NCBI GenBank assembly: GCA_964469925.1
Contig: CAYXZL010000003.1
Location: forward strand, 50,084-114,083
Source: CAYXZL01 sp964469925
GTDB taxonomy: Bacteria > Patescibacteriota > Gracilibacteria > Absconditabacterales > Absconditicoccaceae
Direction of reading: 5' to 3'
DNA length: 64,000 bases
This document shows, piece by piece, positions 8,420-20,529 of this stretch (position 1 is the first letter of the stretch; every line of letters begins with the position of its first letter). The notes beneath the pieces were generated by a model, which ran no database searches, had not been told where the DNA came from, and saw nothing but the letters and a program-made list of their open reading frames with translations. The position numbers and the translations under genes are program-made.

Positions 8420-11400
8420 ATGGCGGTAGGACCCAAAAGTAACGCTAACAGCAACCAAAACGATCAATACCAAGAACAGAGCATGAGATTAGATTCTGAG
8501 GTTTTTTCTATACTACAAAGGTCCTACATAGACTTTCTAAAAAAGGAAAAACTTGATCGGACAACAATGAAGAGACACCAAGATTACGTAGAAAAGTTTT
8601 TTGAATATATAAAAAAGTGATGAAACAAGGAATTGTTGAGCCTAGCAAATAAAAAAACGCTCAACGCCTTTTTTTCTGCAATAGAAGAAAGATGAATAAA
8701 GGCAGTAGACTTGCTGGGAGACAACAACGCTAGTATCTCAAAACGTATAAAACCAGCCAATAGTGAAAAAGTTGGTTTAGAGAGAATGCTGAAAAAAATC
8801 TATGAAGAAACGGCTGATGTGACAGTTTGAGACGATAATGCTTTCAAAAAATTCGCTGTAAAACATTGACTAAACTTCAAGGAGGCTACCGGTCTCTGTA
8901 GTATCGATAAAAACTCAAACATACAATCGATAGCATCATTAAAAAAAGAACGAAGAAAATTCGCCAGCTGATTGCCAGACAAAGTGAGACAAAGAGTAAA
9001 AAAAAACGTATTCAAGCATACAGCTACAATGTTCTATGACCAGACTGAAAAAATGGCTGCCACAGCTCTATTGCTGAAATATCGTAGGGTAATAAAAAGC
9101 CAAAACTCCAAGGAGTTGCTAGAGGATTTTGATAGAGAGTTTCCTATACCTTTGCCAATTTACAATAAAAACTCCTATGGCTGAGACGAATATGAGCAAA
9201 CCAACAGTCTGCCAGAAATTAGGTGAAGATGGGCTAACTTTCTAAACGAAAGTGCTAGGAATAATGCCGATACCATAGTACAAGAAATCAGCGACATAAG
9301 AATAACAAATAGTGACGTAGTTGAGGCGTACAAGGACTTCGGATGAGCAGAAAATGACGAGTTTGACGGTCTAGATAGCAAGAACGTGAATAAATGGTCG
9401 ACTCAAACCAGGATCATGTTCAATAAGCTGGTGGCAGAGCAGTTTATAGCAGACTATGAAAAGAGTAAAGATTTTGTCGACCAAGGTCTTAAGACAGTCG
9501 CTTCAGCTATTGCTGACACACCACCGACCTTTAATCAGTTGTTCAAAAAGTACAAAACAAGCAGAGAGGAGTTGATAAGCTTTGATCCTTCTCTGGAAGA
9601 AAAACTAAAGAACAAAGATCAGTGTATTGAAGATTTGCAAAAAGAAAGGGATAGTGAGCAGGCAGATCATAACAAAAACTATGCCAAACTAATTAATGAA
9701 GAAAGGCAAAAACAGCAAGAGGATCTGATGCAAGCTTTTTTTGTTCAAGTGAGACAAGATGATGATGAGTTAGGCAGAATCCTAGAAATAGCTTATGATA
9801 ATAACTTCAACTTGGCAAAATTAGACCACAAGCAACAACAATACCTCATCCGCCAGTTGTGTAGCATCACATTAGATGATGTGAAAGTACAAGAAATAGT
9901 AGTGAAGATGGGTATTGATCCAGACTGATTAGAAAAATTCAGTACAGAATTATTTGATCTAAACAGCAATGCCATAACTATCCCGATGGGCGATCAAAGC
10001 ATACCGATCGAATTTACAAAAAAAGGTTTTTTGCCAACCAGCATACACAAAAGCAACGTGGACCTAGAAAAAATGAAAGAACGAAGACATTTGGGTTTCA
10101 ATCTATCTATCAAGGTAACTCCTGAAAACGAAAAATACCTCCAGTCACTATACAGAAAGTCACCCTTTCTGTTTAGAAAATTCGGTACAAAGGAATCATC
10201 ACCCACTATCAGCGAGTGATACAAGGTTAGAATAAGCAGAAACGGTGAGTCGTATGTGGGGTATCTGTCATTGAGATGAAAGGAGATAGAAAATGAAAAA
10301 GATCAGACCAAAATGGAGCGACATTTGTATAGTAAGCCAGTCAATCAATATGAAACGGAGAGGGAACTGGCCTACGGTAAGCCCATACCAGATGATGAGG
10401 CTCATGAGCGAGACGTGGATATCCTAGAAAAAACCGTACATCTCAACGGAGATGCTATAGGAGGGTTAATATTGGGTCACATAGCAGGCGAGGCTACAAA
10501 AACTAAAGATTTGAATACAGATACAAAGGATGTGTCAAACCGAGCAGAAGACTGAAGTTTTGCAAACACATATCGTGATACCTTAGAGCAGCAAGCACTT
10601 GAAGAAGATAAGTGGGCAGTTGAACAAAAAAACAAATTGGAGTCCGAAGAGGATGCGAAAAGAAATTTAGAAAAAGCACGAAACGAAATCCAGCCACGCA
10701 ACAAAAAGGTAGCATTGGAAAAGGGAACGAGTTTGCGAGTACAGGAGTGAGAGTCCGAGATTTTTCAGCCCTTCATCGATCAAGGTTTTGGGGAGTGATG
10801 ATACTGGCATTGTTTTGAGATAACGGACATAGATACAAGCAAAAACACAATTACATTTAGAAGGCATGGTTGAGAACAGAAACATAGTCAGGAGTGAACA
10901 ATAACGATGCCTCTGAAGCCAGAAACGTTTGAAAAGTTCCGCAGTAGCTACGGGATAAATCTCTATAAGACCCCTAAAGTAAAAGCTAGAGAAGAATGAT
11001 TTTTTGGTCAAATAAGGTATCTGGAGGAGGCGGCCATCCCCAATGTGTCTGATAATCTTAAGGTCATTGGAGGACAAGTAAAGTTTAATGGAAGCAGGTT
11101 TTCGACGTCTCATAGTGGAGAAAGCCTTGAAACGCAGTATTTCTGAGCGATGGCAGACAATCCTGAAACAGGGAAACCAACTATCATAACATTCAAAGTC
11201 GAGCCATGATCCGACGGCAAAATCAAAGTGTCTGGCTGAGAGTTGGTGAAAAGATGAGACAGGGGAGAGATACTCCAACGCTACAAATATAATAAAGATA
11301 TGGATTATACAAGCTTTCTCCTGTTTATAGGAGAGCACAAGCTTAGCCCGTTGACCGATGATCAAATCAATGCCTTCAAATTACAACAAAAAGAAGCATA

Positions 11401-13672
11401 TGGTGCAATTGATGATGGTGATCTATCGAACAAAAAACTAGAGTTTTTTTCCTTGTCAGATTTTGGTTGATTTTTTAAGTGACGATATAGTAAGTTTACT
11501 GATAAGCGAAAGGAGTATAATGAAGAGAGATTAGATATGTTGACCGATTTGATGGTGACCGATCGAAGGTTATATCAGAAAATGTCTAATACGCTGTGAT
11601 TCTGGTGAAATTGGAGAAGTACGTGGTCCAAGATAGATTATGACGTGAGATTGGAAAAGGCTGGGAAAATTATGGCGAAGATTACTGCACGGAGAGATAG
11701 ATACGCCAAAGAGCCAGATAGAAGCCCTGTGGCAGCAGAGATACTCAAGATGGTGTTAAAATGACCCTTTCCAAACACGGAACGCCTTTACCAAGTAGCG
11801 GGTGCATTCCTCTATATGATGGAGAAGGCAGGCGGTATGTATGTGAGAGCGTTTGCCCCATATGCATGACAGGGCTTGCGGGTCAGAGCACTGTTGTGAG
11901 ACGCACACCGATCGAAGTACAAAAGACAATTGGCAGATCTAGAAGCAAAACTAAAGGCCGATCCCACTAATGAAGATTTACGTGCACAGATACAGCAGTC
12001 AGAGGCATTATATTTGAATATAGCGATTGATTGAGCAGATGAGGTCCTAAAGTTCAGATTCTGAATAGACTTCGCCGATGCTATCATGCCAGCCTATCAG
12101 TGATCGTTGGGTACTGAAAAAATAAACTCAACAGCAAATGCACTAACAGGGATGGCACAATTTTGATATATCTTTGACCAAAAATTTAGAGCAGAACTCC
12201 AAAAAGGACAAACCGCTAAAGCTTTGGCCTGACTCAAAGCGGCTGCCTCACTAGCAACCCGTAGCTATGAAGTAGAGAAAATAAAAGGTGGGATTCTGTT
12301 GGTGCTACTGTCGGGAGTAAATATGTATGGAGGAGATAGTGAATCAATCAACTTTCTGGTGCAGTTTTCGAGAAAGATATGATTTTTGCCAGGTATGCGA
12401 ATGGAAGACTTCAATTGTCAGACCAAAACCGCTAGACTCCTCCACATGATCACAGGAGACTTTTATGTAGAGACTGGGTATAAAATAGAGAATTTTGCGG
12501 CAAGCAATTATGGCCTATGAATGAAAAATACGAAATGATGATATACGGCTGCATTTATGAGGCGGTGGAATACTGCGAAGCTAGGAGACACGAAAAGTCG
12601 TGGCAGTAACATAACAGATTTTTTGGATATGAAAAGCTTGGCATGAGACCATAGTTTGCTGTGAGGCACCATAAATGGTAGACAGCTATCCTACGAGGAT
12701 AGGAAATTGGTACAAGAACTGATAGGCTTTAGTTTCAACGACTCAACCAGCACCATTACTGACCTGAACAACAAAGAGTTCTATAGAAATCCGATGACGG
12801 TACCTAAGACGGTCGCACAACAGTTCATGAATTTTAGGGGCACAGACTTTGCTGGTGATGATAATCAAAAAGAAAGTGCTCAAATATTTTGGCGTTCATT
12901 TGCGGATGCAATACCAGTCGATACGATCAATGATGATCAGTTCAAGACAACAACACGCTTTATTATGAAAAAGTTCGCGGACACAATTGGGTCCAAGTAC
13001 TTCACAGGAAGTAACGAAAACGACCTTATCAGAGCACTAGGTGTAGTAAGGAACATCGGAAGAGACAAGGACATAGCAAACAAGAGGGCTGAGATAGATT
13101 TTCTCCTCCATGCTATCATTACAATGAACTTACAATCAGCCTATCAAGGTATTCCGAACGAAATTGATGCGGTCGGTGAAAAATTCAAAAGATTTCTTGA
13201 AAATAATATTGCCAATATTGACGGTGATGTGATAGAAGAAACATTTTGACCAAACAAGAGGGATATGTTTGATAATCCGTGAGATTATGTCGCATGACTC
13301 GGCTTTGACAAAAGAGAAATTGACAAAAAGGTGAAGGAAAGGACAGATGCGGGTGAGACCAAACCCTTGTTTAATCAGAGATTGCGAAATATCCATAGAG
13401 GTATGATGACCAGATGACAGGGATTGGACTTCGAGTATCAAAAAATCATGAACAAATACGATGTTTCGTGAAAAGAAAAAGAAACTCAAGAAACGGCAAA
13501 AACGAAAGTGCAGGCATTAGGAGAAAAGAAAAAGTTCGTAGCAATCAAAAACCCAGATGGATACGATCAAGACAACAAGAGTTCTCCGTGAGATCCAAAT
13601 CCATCTGCAGGCATTGGAACAGGACAATACGATTATGACGAACCAGCTTGGGTATGACAGCAAGAATACTAA
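8420..13672 (+). CDS. Very large protein of unknown function (1750 aa)
   Basis: I do not recognise this protein. It is continuous for 1750 residues with dozens of TGA-Gly codons and ends in TAA. There is no signal peptide and no clear TM helix at the N-terminus. Residues 1-70 are charged and helical; residues around 390-450 are a Gln/Glu/Lys-rich probable coiled coil (KNKDQCIEDLQKERDSEQAD). Around 740-830 there is a segment like a small beta barrel (YWHCFEITDIDTSKNTITFRR) after a second charged helix. The C-terminus is disordered and rich in Pro, Gly and Asp. The start is ATG 8420 or the GTG just before it. The stop overlaps that of trhO on the other strand. Such giants occur in this lineage; a role at the surface or in host contact is only a guess. 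Confidence 0.8.
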
Positions 13673-14787
13673 CACGCAGGTTGGCAAAGTGTTTGTTCTA
13701 CCAAGTCACCGTCAATGTATTCTTCCTTCTGTGAGAGCTCATGAACGAAGGGAACGTCATGAAGCCACCAATCAATGTGCTTACTCACTTTTTCTTGTAA
13801 GTCATGTTGACTGAGAGTTCATTGTTTTACCTGACTACGTAAAGTGGCATAGTCACAAGGATCAAACTTATCGTTTCTAACGAGTCAGTCGTTTTTCGCG
13901 TTATTAACACATTCTTGTGAACAAAATCACAAATGCTTTCTGTATGCTTTGGGGGTTGCTATAATGCGTGCGTTGCAAGGACTATATCTACAGTTTTCAC
14001 AGTTGTCAGTTTTGTTTCAGCTATAAATACATCTGCCTATCGTCTGATGGGTGGTTTTATCTCCAACCATCATACTGACTCTGCCATCAAAAGTATAAAG
14101 ATTCCCCAACCGATTCCCATCGTTGAAGCTATTCACATATTTCATCACTCAACCATCAAGTTGATAGACCTGGTCGATTCCAAACTCTCTCATCATGACA
14201 GTAGCTTTTTCACACCTAATCCCACCAGTACAATAGGTAACCACCTTTTTCCCCTCAAATTTTTTCTTGTACAAGTCGATGTACTGATCCAATTCTCTAA
14301 AATTAATCGTTCAGGCTGGTATAGCATTCTTGAAGTGCCCGAGTTTATATTCGTAGGTATTTCTCATGTCGAGGATCACATAATCATCAGTATTGCTATC
14401 CATAATGTTTTTAAATTCCTCGATTGATATCCTCTGACCGCCATGTGCGATGGTTTGTGCAGAATACGTTTTCCCCAAAGCGACAATCTCTGCACGATAT
14501 TTCACGATCATTTTAGAAAAACAGTGTCATGGGACAGTAGTTGCCTTGATGTCGATGTCGGCAATGTCGTAAAAGTAGGGGTTTTGCTGGAGGTACTGTT
14601 TATAAGCCCAAAGTTGTCGGGCATTCCCAGTGACAGTAGAACTGATTCATTCTTCACCTATGTAAACCCTTCACTGTAGACCAATATCGTGACAAAATGC
14701 TTTATGCTCAATGACCTGTCATTGAGGGTCGCTAACATCAACAAACTTGTAAAAGGTCAAAAGTTGGAAAGTCGACTTGTGTCTCAT
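13669..14787 (-). CDS. trhO: tRNA uridine(34) hydroxylase (rhodanese-domain, TrhO/YceA family)
   Basis: 372-residue member of the UPF0176/TrhO family, which hydroxylates U34 of certain tRNAs on the way to 5-(carb)oxyacetyl-uridine. The N-terminal ferredoxin-like part (FYKFVDVSDPQ... GEEGISSTVTG) is followed by the rhodanese domain: VILDMRNTYEYKLGHFKNA and the active-site loop YCTGGIRCEKATVMM with the catalytic Cys. A C-terminal region with paired cysteines (CENCRYSPC, CSQECV) is typical of the family. The ATG at 14787 opens at MRHKSTFQLLTFYKF. TGA falls on conserved Gly positions such as LDGGV and IPAGT. It converges on the 1750-residue gene with a 4-base overlap of stop codons. Confidence 0.93.
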
Positions 14788-14860
14788 CGGTGAAGTGAAA
14801 ATAAAGCAAGAGAAACATGCACATATGTAAATAGGTATTGGACCGCAAAAAGCAACAAGA

Positions 14861-14873
14861 TGTCAAGTTGACA
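14861..14873. repeat. Palindrome TGTCAA-G-TTGACA between divergent genes
   Basis: A perfect 6+6 inverted repeat in the 150-base gap between trhO and the small plus-strand gene. Each arm is also a consensus -35 hexamer for one direction, but no good -10 box follows at 16-18 bases on either side. It could be a shared promoter element or a regulator site. Confidence 0.4.
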
Positions 14874-14937
14874 TTGCAAGGTAGTAGCAAAATCATAGAC
14901 TTGCGAAGACTAAGGTTTTACAGAATAAAGAAGTGTC

Positions 14938-15366
14938 ATGCGAACAGTCATAAGAAGGGCGATTTTCCTCACCGTCATAGCACTGGTAGTATATGGCGTA
15001 CTATTGCGAATTAGCCCAAATGCAGCTCAAAAGGCTGAAGAGCGAATTGCCTGACTAGATATTCCCTTCACCACCAAAACATCTTCCAATACTGCAATCA
15101 AAGAATTGCTACAAAAAGAAGCAGATGAGATAGAAGCATCACAAGAAGACAACCAAGACGCCAAAACTTTCAAGGGAACGATAAGTCTCAGTTGATCTGT
15201 CGAGTCTGGAACAATAAAATGAGTGATGGAAAAAGACTCCAGAGAAAAAGAATCAAACGATGCTGTGCCAATAAACTCATACGCAGAAAACCAAACAAAG
15301 AATACTAAACTCTCAGAAGAAGACAAAAAAAAGATAGAAGAAATGATCTATAGTCTTATAAAGTAA
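14938..15366 (+). CDS. Small N-terminally anchored hypothetical protein
   Basis: 142 residues. A basic N-terminus (MRTVIRRA) leads into a hydrophobic helix (IFLTVIALVVYGVLL), then a hydrophilic, Glu/Lys/Ser-rich domain to the end. This could be a single-pass protein with an extracytoplasmic domain, or a cleaved secreted one. No family recognised. Three TGA codons are read as Gly (RIAGLDIP, SLSGSVE, IKGVME). Ends in TAA 27 bases before gatA, so cotranscription is possible. Confidence 0.65.
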
Positions 15367-15393
15367 CCAAGACTTTTATACTCACACCAATTG

Positions 15394-16815
15394 ATGAATC
15401 TAACACTTAGCTCCTATATACAATCCTGCAAAAAAGGAGAGCTCACCCCAAAAGATGTACGAAACTATTATATCAACAAGGCACAAAAAGAGAACCAAGA
15501 ACTGAACGCATTTGCTTCTATTCAGTCAGACTATGCTGAAAGAAATTTTGACGCCCTAGTAAAGAATCCTTTTTATTGAGCACCAATCGGCATAAAAGAT
15601 AATATTCTGACTAAAGGATACATCGCAGGAGCATGTTCAAATATGCTCAAAGAGTATGTTTCCACCTATAGTGCAACCTGTTTTTCGAAGCTGGAAGAAA
15701 GAGGGGCATGTATGATCGGAAAAACAAATATGGACGAATTCGCAATGTGAGCAAGTAGTGAGTATTCATCGCACGGGGTGACCAAAAACCCATATGATAC
15801 GACAAGGGTTGCCTGAGGGACTTCATGATGATCTGCAGCCGCAGTCGCCGCAGATTTGTGTGTGGCGGCATTAGGAACTGATACAGGATGAAGTGTACGT
15901 ATGCCAGCAGCCTTATGTGGCGTTGTATGATGCAAGCCAACCTATGGTCGCATATCAAGATATGGAGTGATAGCTATGGCATCATCGTTCGATCAAGTAG
16001 GTACGCTAACCAAAACAGTTGAGGATGCTGAGATCTTATTAGAAACAATGTCGTGATATGATCTTCATGACAGCACGAGTATAGCATCACAATCCACCAG
16101 TAATCGATCAGAATCACTAAAAAAGGGTGTAAAAGGTATGCGTATAGCATTGCCAGAAGAGTTTATGGCCACTGGACTCCATCCAGCTATCAGGGAGAGA
16201 GTAGAACAGACCGTAAGGCAGTTACAATCAATGGGAGCGATCGTAGAGATGGTGAAGTTACCACTACTAAGGTATGCCCTAGCAGTCTATTACGTACTAG
16301 TACCTGCAGAAGTAAGTACTAATCTATCAAAATACGATTGAATAAGATATGGAGAGCAGGGGAATACTTTCGAGTATGAAGAGTTTCATGATTATACGAC
16401 TACGATGAGATCACGTAATCTTGGACCAGAAGTGAAAAGAAGGATCCTAACATGAGTATATGTGATGAGTAGTGCTAACTATGATGGCTATTTCTTGAAG
16501 GCACAAAAAGTGAGGATGTTGATTAAGAAAGAAATGGACAACATATTCTCCCAGTATGATCTCATTATCGGACCAACCTCACCAGAGCCAGCACGAGAGA
16601 TAGGTGAAAAGGCAAAAGACCCACTCAGGATGTATTTAGCAGATGTCTACACAGTACTAGCAAATATAGTATGACTGCCGGCAATTTCGGTTCCGTCAGG
16701 AACGATCAATGAAGCTGGTAAGGATTTGCCAGTCGGCATACAACTCATAGCAAACCAACGAAGAGAGGATCTGATGTTCACCGGAGCTACAGCCATTGAG
16801 TCAATATACAGCTAA
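15394..16815 (+). CDS. gatA: Glutamyl-tRNA(Gln) amidotransferase subunit A
   Basis: 473-residue amidase subunit that frees ammonia from glutamine for GatB to amidate Glu-tRNA(Gln) (or Asp-tRNA(Asn)) in the GatCAB complex. The amidase-signature triad is present: Lys68 in GAPIGIKDN, the cis-Ser in the loop AGGTSGGSAAA (residues 140-150) and the nucleophile Ser167 in TDTGGSVRMPAA. Three glycines of that catalytic loop are encoded by TGA, direct evidence for code 25. The ATG at 15394 follows a TTG. The family length is about 480-490, so it is complete. gatB and gatC are not in the window. An adjacent YigZ-family gene starts 13 bases downstream. Confidence 0.95.
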
Positions 16816-16827
16816 AAACCAAGGACC

Positions 16828-17460
16828 ATGATGAAATACAAAACAATACAAGGGCATGCCGTCCGAGAAATACCCAAAATAAAAGGTTCGCGTTTTATCG
16901 CATACGCCTATTCATTAGAGGACCAAACACAAGTAAAGCCAATACTAGCTGATTTAGAGGGGCTACATCCTCAAGCCACCCACATATGTTATGCATATCG
17001 TAGTAATGTTGCTCTCCAAACGGACGTATTCGGTAATCAAACAATTACAGCAGGCTCACAGCGTTCTTACGATGCAGGAGAGCCAACCTATACAGCATGA
17101 AAACCCGTAGAACGCACTTTGCAATCATACAAATTAGAAAATATCTTGATTGCGGTTGTGCGCTATTTTTGAGGTACCCAGCTCGGCATCGGGGGACTAA
17201 TAAAAGCTTACTGACAGGCTGCAGAAGCTGTAATTTCTCAGTCAGTAATCGTTGAGCAGGAGATAACAATCAAAACCAACTGCTATTTCCCTTTGTCAGA
17301 TTTGGGCGTGTTTTTGCACACAGTAGAAGGTAAAAAGCGAGGTTATCACTATCATATTGTTGTTGATCGCGTAGAGGCAAATATAACCTGTGCGGTGTCA
17401 GAGAAAGAGAACATGAAAACTATGCTATCTAAACACATACTCTCTCTGACATGGTCATAA
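16828..17460 (+). CDS. YigZ/IMPACT family protein (UPF0029)
   Basis: 210 residues. The N-terminal IMPACT domain shows the family signature: GSRFIAYAY near the start, HICYAYRS, then DAGEPTYTAGKPV and ILIAVVRYFGGTQLGIGGLI. A C-terminal domain of about 75 residues (TNCYFPLSDLG... ) corresponds to DUF1949. Proposed roles for the family link it to translation or nucleic-acid binding; the biochemical activity is not settled. AAGGA at 16821-16825 may serve as a ribosome site for the ATG at 16828 or 16831. It probably shares a transcript with gatA. Ends in TAA. Confidence 0.9.
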
Positions 17461-17522
17461 ATTGCAAAATCATCAAGAGCTGATTACACTAACTACGGTG
17501 AGTATTTGTGTTGTTTGTTACG

Positions 17523-17993
17523 ATGAAAAAATCCTTTAATCGACTATTGTGTCTGACTATTATTATTGTTTCTACGAGCATAGTGCATGCTCAATGATGG
17601 GGAAAATATTGATCAGACCCGATGCGTGTATTGGATGCAGTTGCCAGTGAGGCAAATGACGAGTACAAAATACAAGACACACAGCTAGATGACGTTTCTC
17701 CTCTGCAAGGGTCATACCCTGCACAATATAGACTTGCAAACACACTTGATGCGTTAAGAAAAAATATCGGTCCCTATCTTGATCGAGCATTTTTTGTCGG
17801 TTTGGCAGTCGCCGTCATGATGATCATATACAATGGTTTCTTATTGGTGACCCACACAGTACACGGAGAGGGAGAATGGTGAGAAACAAAGAAAAGATTG
17901 ATAAATGTCGTATTGGGGGTCATTGTACTGACAGGGGTCTACGCAATTCTAAAAATTGTCCTATCGCTCATTGGTTTAGTGTTTTCCTCATAA
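17523..17993 (+). CDS. Small two-helix membrane protein, VirB2/TrbC-pilin-like topology
   Basis: 156 residues. Signal peptide MKKSFNRLLCLTIIIVSTS with cleavage near VHAQ, a mature hydrophilic stretch of about 70 residues, then two hydrophobic helices (AFFVGLAVAVMMIIYNGFLLV and LINVVIGVIVLTGVYAILKIVL... ) joined by a short charged loop (HGEGEWGETKKR). This order, with a Gly-rich second helix, is the plan of VirB2/TrbC pilins and of related CPR membrane proteins. No exact family is claimed. It ends in TAA three bases before the next gene, which has the same plan, so the two likely work together. Confidence 0.55.
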
Positions 17994-17996
17994 CAC

Positions 17997-18896
17997 ATGC
18001 AAAAAAAAACACGGAAATACTGATGAATAGCCATATTAGGGTTATTGATGGGAACGAGTGCGTTCGCTCAAGCTCCGAGTTTTGATGATTTCGCAGGCGG
18101 TTTGAGTCAGTGATCGGAAAAAGTCTACACAATTGAAGGCGTTGATCCCAATAAAAGTCTGCAAGACAACCTCATAACTCTTTTTTACCCCGATGTTACA
18201 GGTAATAAATCAGTATTGTGGCAATATATCCGTATTATAGGGGTGTGACTGTTTGTGCTATTTATGATTTTCAATGCAACGAACTTATTATTGAGTGGCA
18301 GTGATGAATCTAAGGTAAAATCATCATTGCAAAATATCTGAGTAGCTTTTGTAGGTGCCTTACTCTATTTTGGTGCCGTATGGATTGTCGGGATAGCACT
18401 CAATCTCACTGCAAGCGGACCAGCGCAAGATATCATCGCAAACGTACAGCAGAGAGTACTCTTCCAGGTCTTGCTTTTCCTCAAGGCAGCAGCATTTTTC
18501 GCAGCAATTATAGCCCTCATAGTAGCATGATTAAAAGTGATGGCTGCAATGGATCAAGAGGATAAGGTAAAGGCCGCAAGACGCTGATTTCTCAATATCA
18601 TCATTGCGTTAGTGTTTATTAAGGTCATAGACTTCCTCTATTTGATTGCACAGAAAAGTAGCTTTGCATCAGACGCAACAGCAGTAATTATAAGCATTGC
18701 CAAGATTGTGTGACGAATTATTGGTGCAGCACTAGTGATAGCGGTGATCGTGGCTGGCTATCTATTTATCACTGACAGCGGTAGCGGTGATGGGGCAAAA
18801 AAAGGGAAAAATATTATTATAACAGTATTTTTCGTATGATTAACAATATTCTTATTCCTGCTTATTATATACCAACTCTTAGTGCAGTTTGGGTAA
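17997..18896 (+). CDS. Polytopic membrane protein, pilin/T4SS-like
   Basis: 299 residues. A basic start and signal helix (MQKKTRKYGGIAILGLLMG, cleavage near AFAQ) are followed by about six hydrophobic segments. The last two, flanking GSGDGAKKGKNI, repeat the helix-charged-loop-helix pattern of the upstream gene. That suggests an internally duplicated relative. It has no catalytic motif. Role in an envelope-spanning or secretion assembly is an inference from topology. Starts 3 bases after the previous stop; ends in TAA. Confidence 0.55.
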
Positions 18897-18910
18897 GAAT
18901 ATAGATGTCA

Positions 18911-18947
18911 GAAAAAAACAAAAAACTCCCTGCCGAAGCCGAGAGTT
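18911..18947 (-). terminator. Rho-independent terminator after atpD
   Basis: On the minus strand a 10-bp stem with one mismatch (aactctcggc with gcagggagtt) and a TTCG loop is followed by tttttgttttttt. Confidence 0.8.
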
Positions 18948-18976
18948 GTGATCAGGACGAAAGTTAAGAAAAAAAA

Positions 18977-20383
18977 TTATGCAGTAGCAGTTTCTTTTTC
19001 ATGTGCTTTTCGTACATCTTCGATAGTTCCTTTGTACATAAAACACCCTTCTGACACGTCATCAAGTTCACCATTCAAAATTGCTTCTACAGCTTTGATC
19101 GTATCTTCTCTTTTGACATAGGTACCAGCAGTGCCAGTAAATTGTTCAGCGACAAAGAATGGTTGTGAAAAGAATCTTTCAACCTTTCTTGCTCTATACA
19201 CCGTCAATTTATCTTCGTGAGATAACTCTTCCATACCCAGAATAGCAATGATGTCCTGCAATTCCTTGTATCTCTGAAGTGTTTTCAACACTCTCTGTGC
19301 AACAGCATAGTGATGATCTCCGACAACATCAGGAGTCAAAACAGTTGAGGTGCTCTGAAGAGGATCAACTGCTGGGTAGATACCTTTTTGTGTGATTTCT
19401 CTACTCAAGACAATAGTAGAGTCAATATGGGTAAACGTAGTAGCAGGAGCAGGATCAGTTAAGTCATCTGCTGGAACATACACAGCTTGTACAGATGTGA
19501 TAGATCACTTAGTAGTAGAGGTAATTCTTTCTTGTAAGCCACCCATTTCGGTAGCTAAGGTAGGCTGATATCCTACTGCAGAGGGAGTTCTTCCCATCAA
19601 AGCAGAAAGTTCACTACCAGCTTGTGTAAATCTGAAAATATTATCAATAAAAACTAACACGTCTTTGTTCTCCCTATCTCTGAAGTATTCTGCCATGGTC
19701 AATCCTGTCAGTGCAACTCTCAATCTCGGACCAGGTGTTTCATTCATCTGTCCAAAAACCATAACCGTGTTTCCGATAACACCAGAATCAGTCATCTCAT
19801 GATAAAGGTCATTACCCTCTCTGGTCCTTTCTCCGACACCACACACCACAGATACACCATCATGTTCCTTAGCAATATTGTGGATAAGCTCTTGCATGAT
19901 GACTGTTTTGCCTACTCATGCACCACCAAACAAACCAACCTTTCCTCACTTCAAGGTAGGGGAAATCAGATCAACAATCTTGATACCAGTTTCCAATAAT
20001 TCAGCTTTGTTGGATAATTCGGTGAAAGCTGGAGCGTTTTTATGGATAATATCTGTTTCAGTCTGCCCTTTGATGTCTTCTCAACCATCAATAGGATCTC
20101 CCAACACATTGAACATTCTACCCAAAACTTTTTTCCCAACCGGCACAGAAATAGCAGCACCAGTATTGATGACAGTAGTTCCTCTCATCAATCAGTCAGT
20201 GCTGTCCATAGCGATACCTCTGATGATACCATCTTCCAGTTGTTGTTGTACTTCGATGACTATCTTTTTGCCTGCAGCATTGGCAACAGAAACTTCAACC
20301 GCATCATATACTTTGGGTGGATTACTTTCAAAAAACATATCGACTACGATTCCTCTAATACCGACGATTGTACCCTCGTTCAT
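18977..20383 (-). CDS. atpD: F1 ATP synthase subunit beta
   Basis: 468-residue catalytic beta subunit of F-type ATP synthase. The Walker A loop reads GGAGVGKTVIMQ, the catalytic Glu region GVGERTREGNDLYHEM, the Walker B strand VLVFIDNIFRFTQAG, and GRTPSAVGYQPTLATEMG follows. The C-terminal helical part is present (ILGMEELSHEDKL). The start at 20383 gives MNEGTIVGIRGIVVDM; the domain begins immediately, so the N-terminus is short but complete. TGA encodes Gly in the P-loop region. No other ATP synthase gene is beside it: the next minus-strand genes upstream are small unknowns, and a terminator follows. So atpD stands alone here, which is unusual. Confidence 0.96.
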
Positions 20384-20529
20384 TGTTTTTTTAATACAAA
20401 AAAATAAAGAAGTCTTTACAAAGGATACTACTATTACTGTACCAAAATGCAACTAGCAAATAATAATTCAAAACACCTGATCGGACATGAAAACACCAAT
20501 TTCATCTCACACAAAAGCACTTACGGCAC

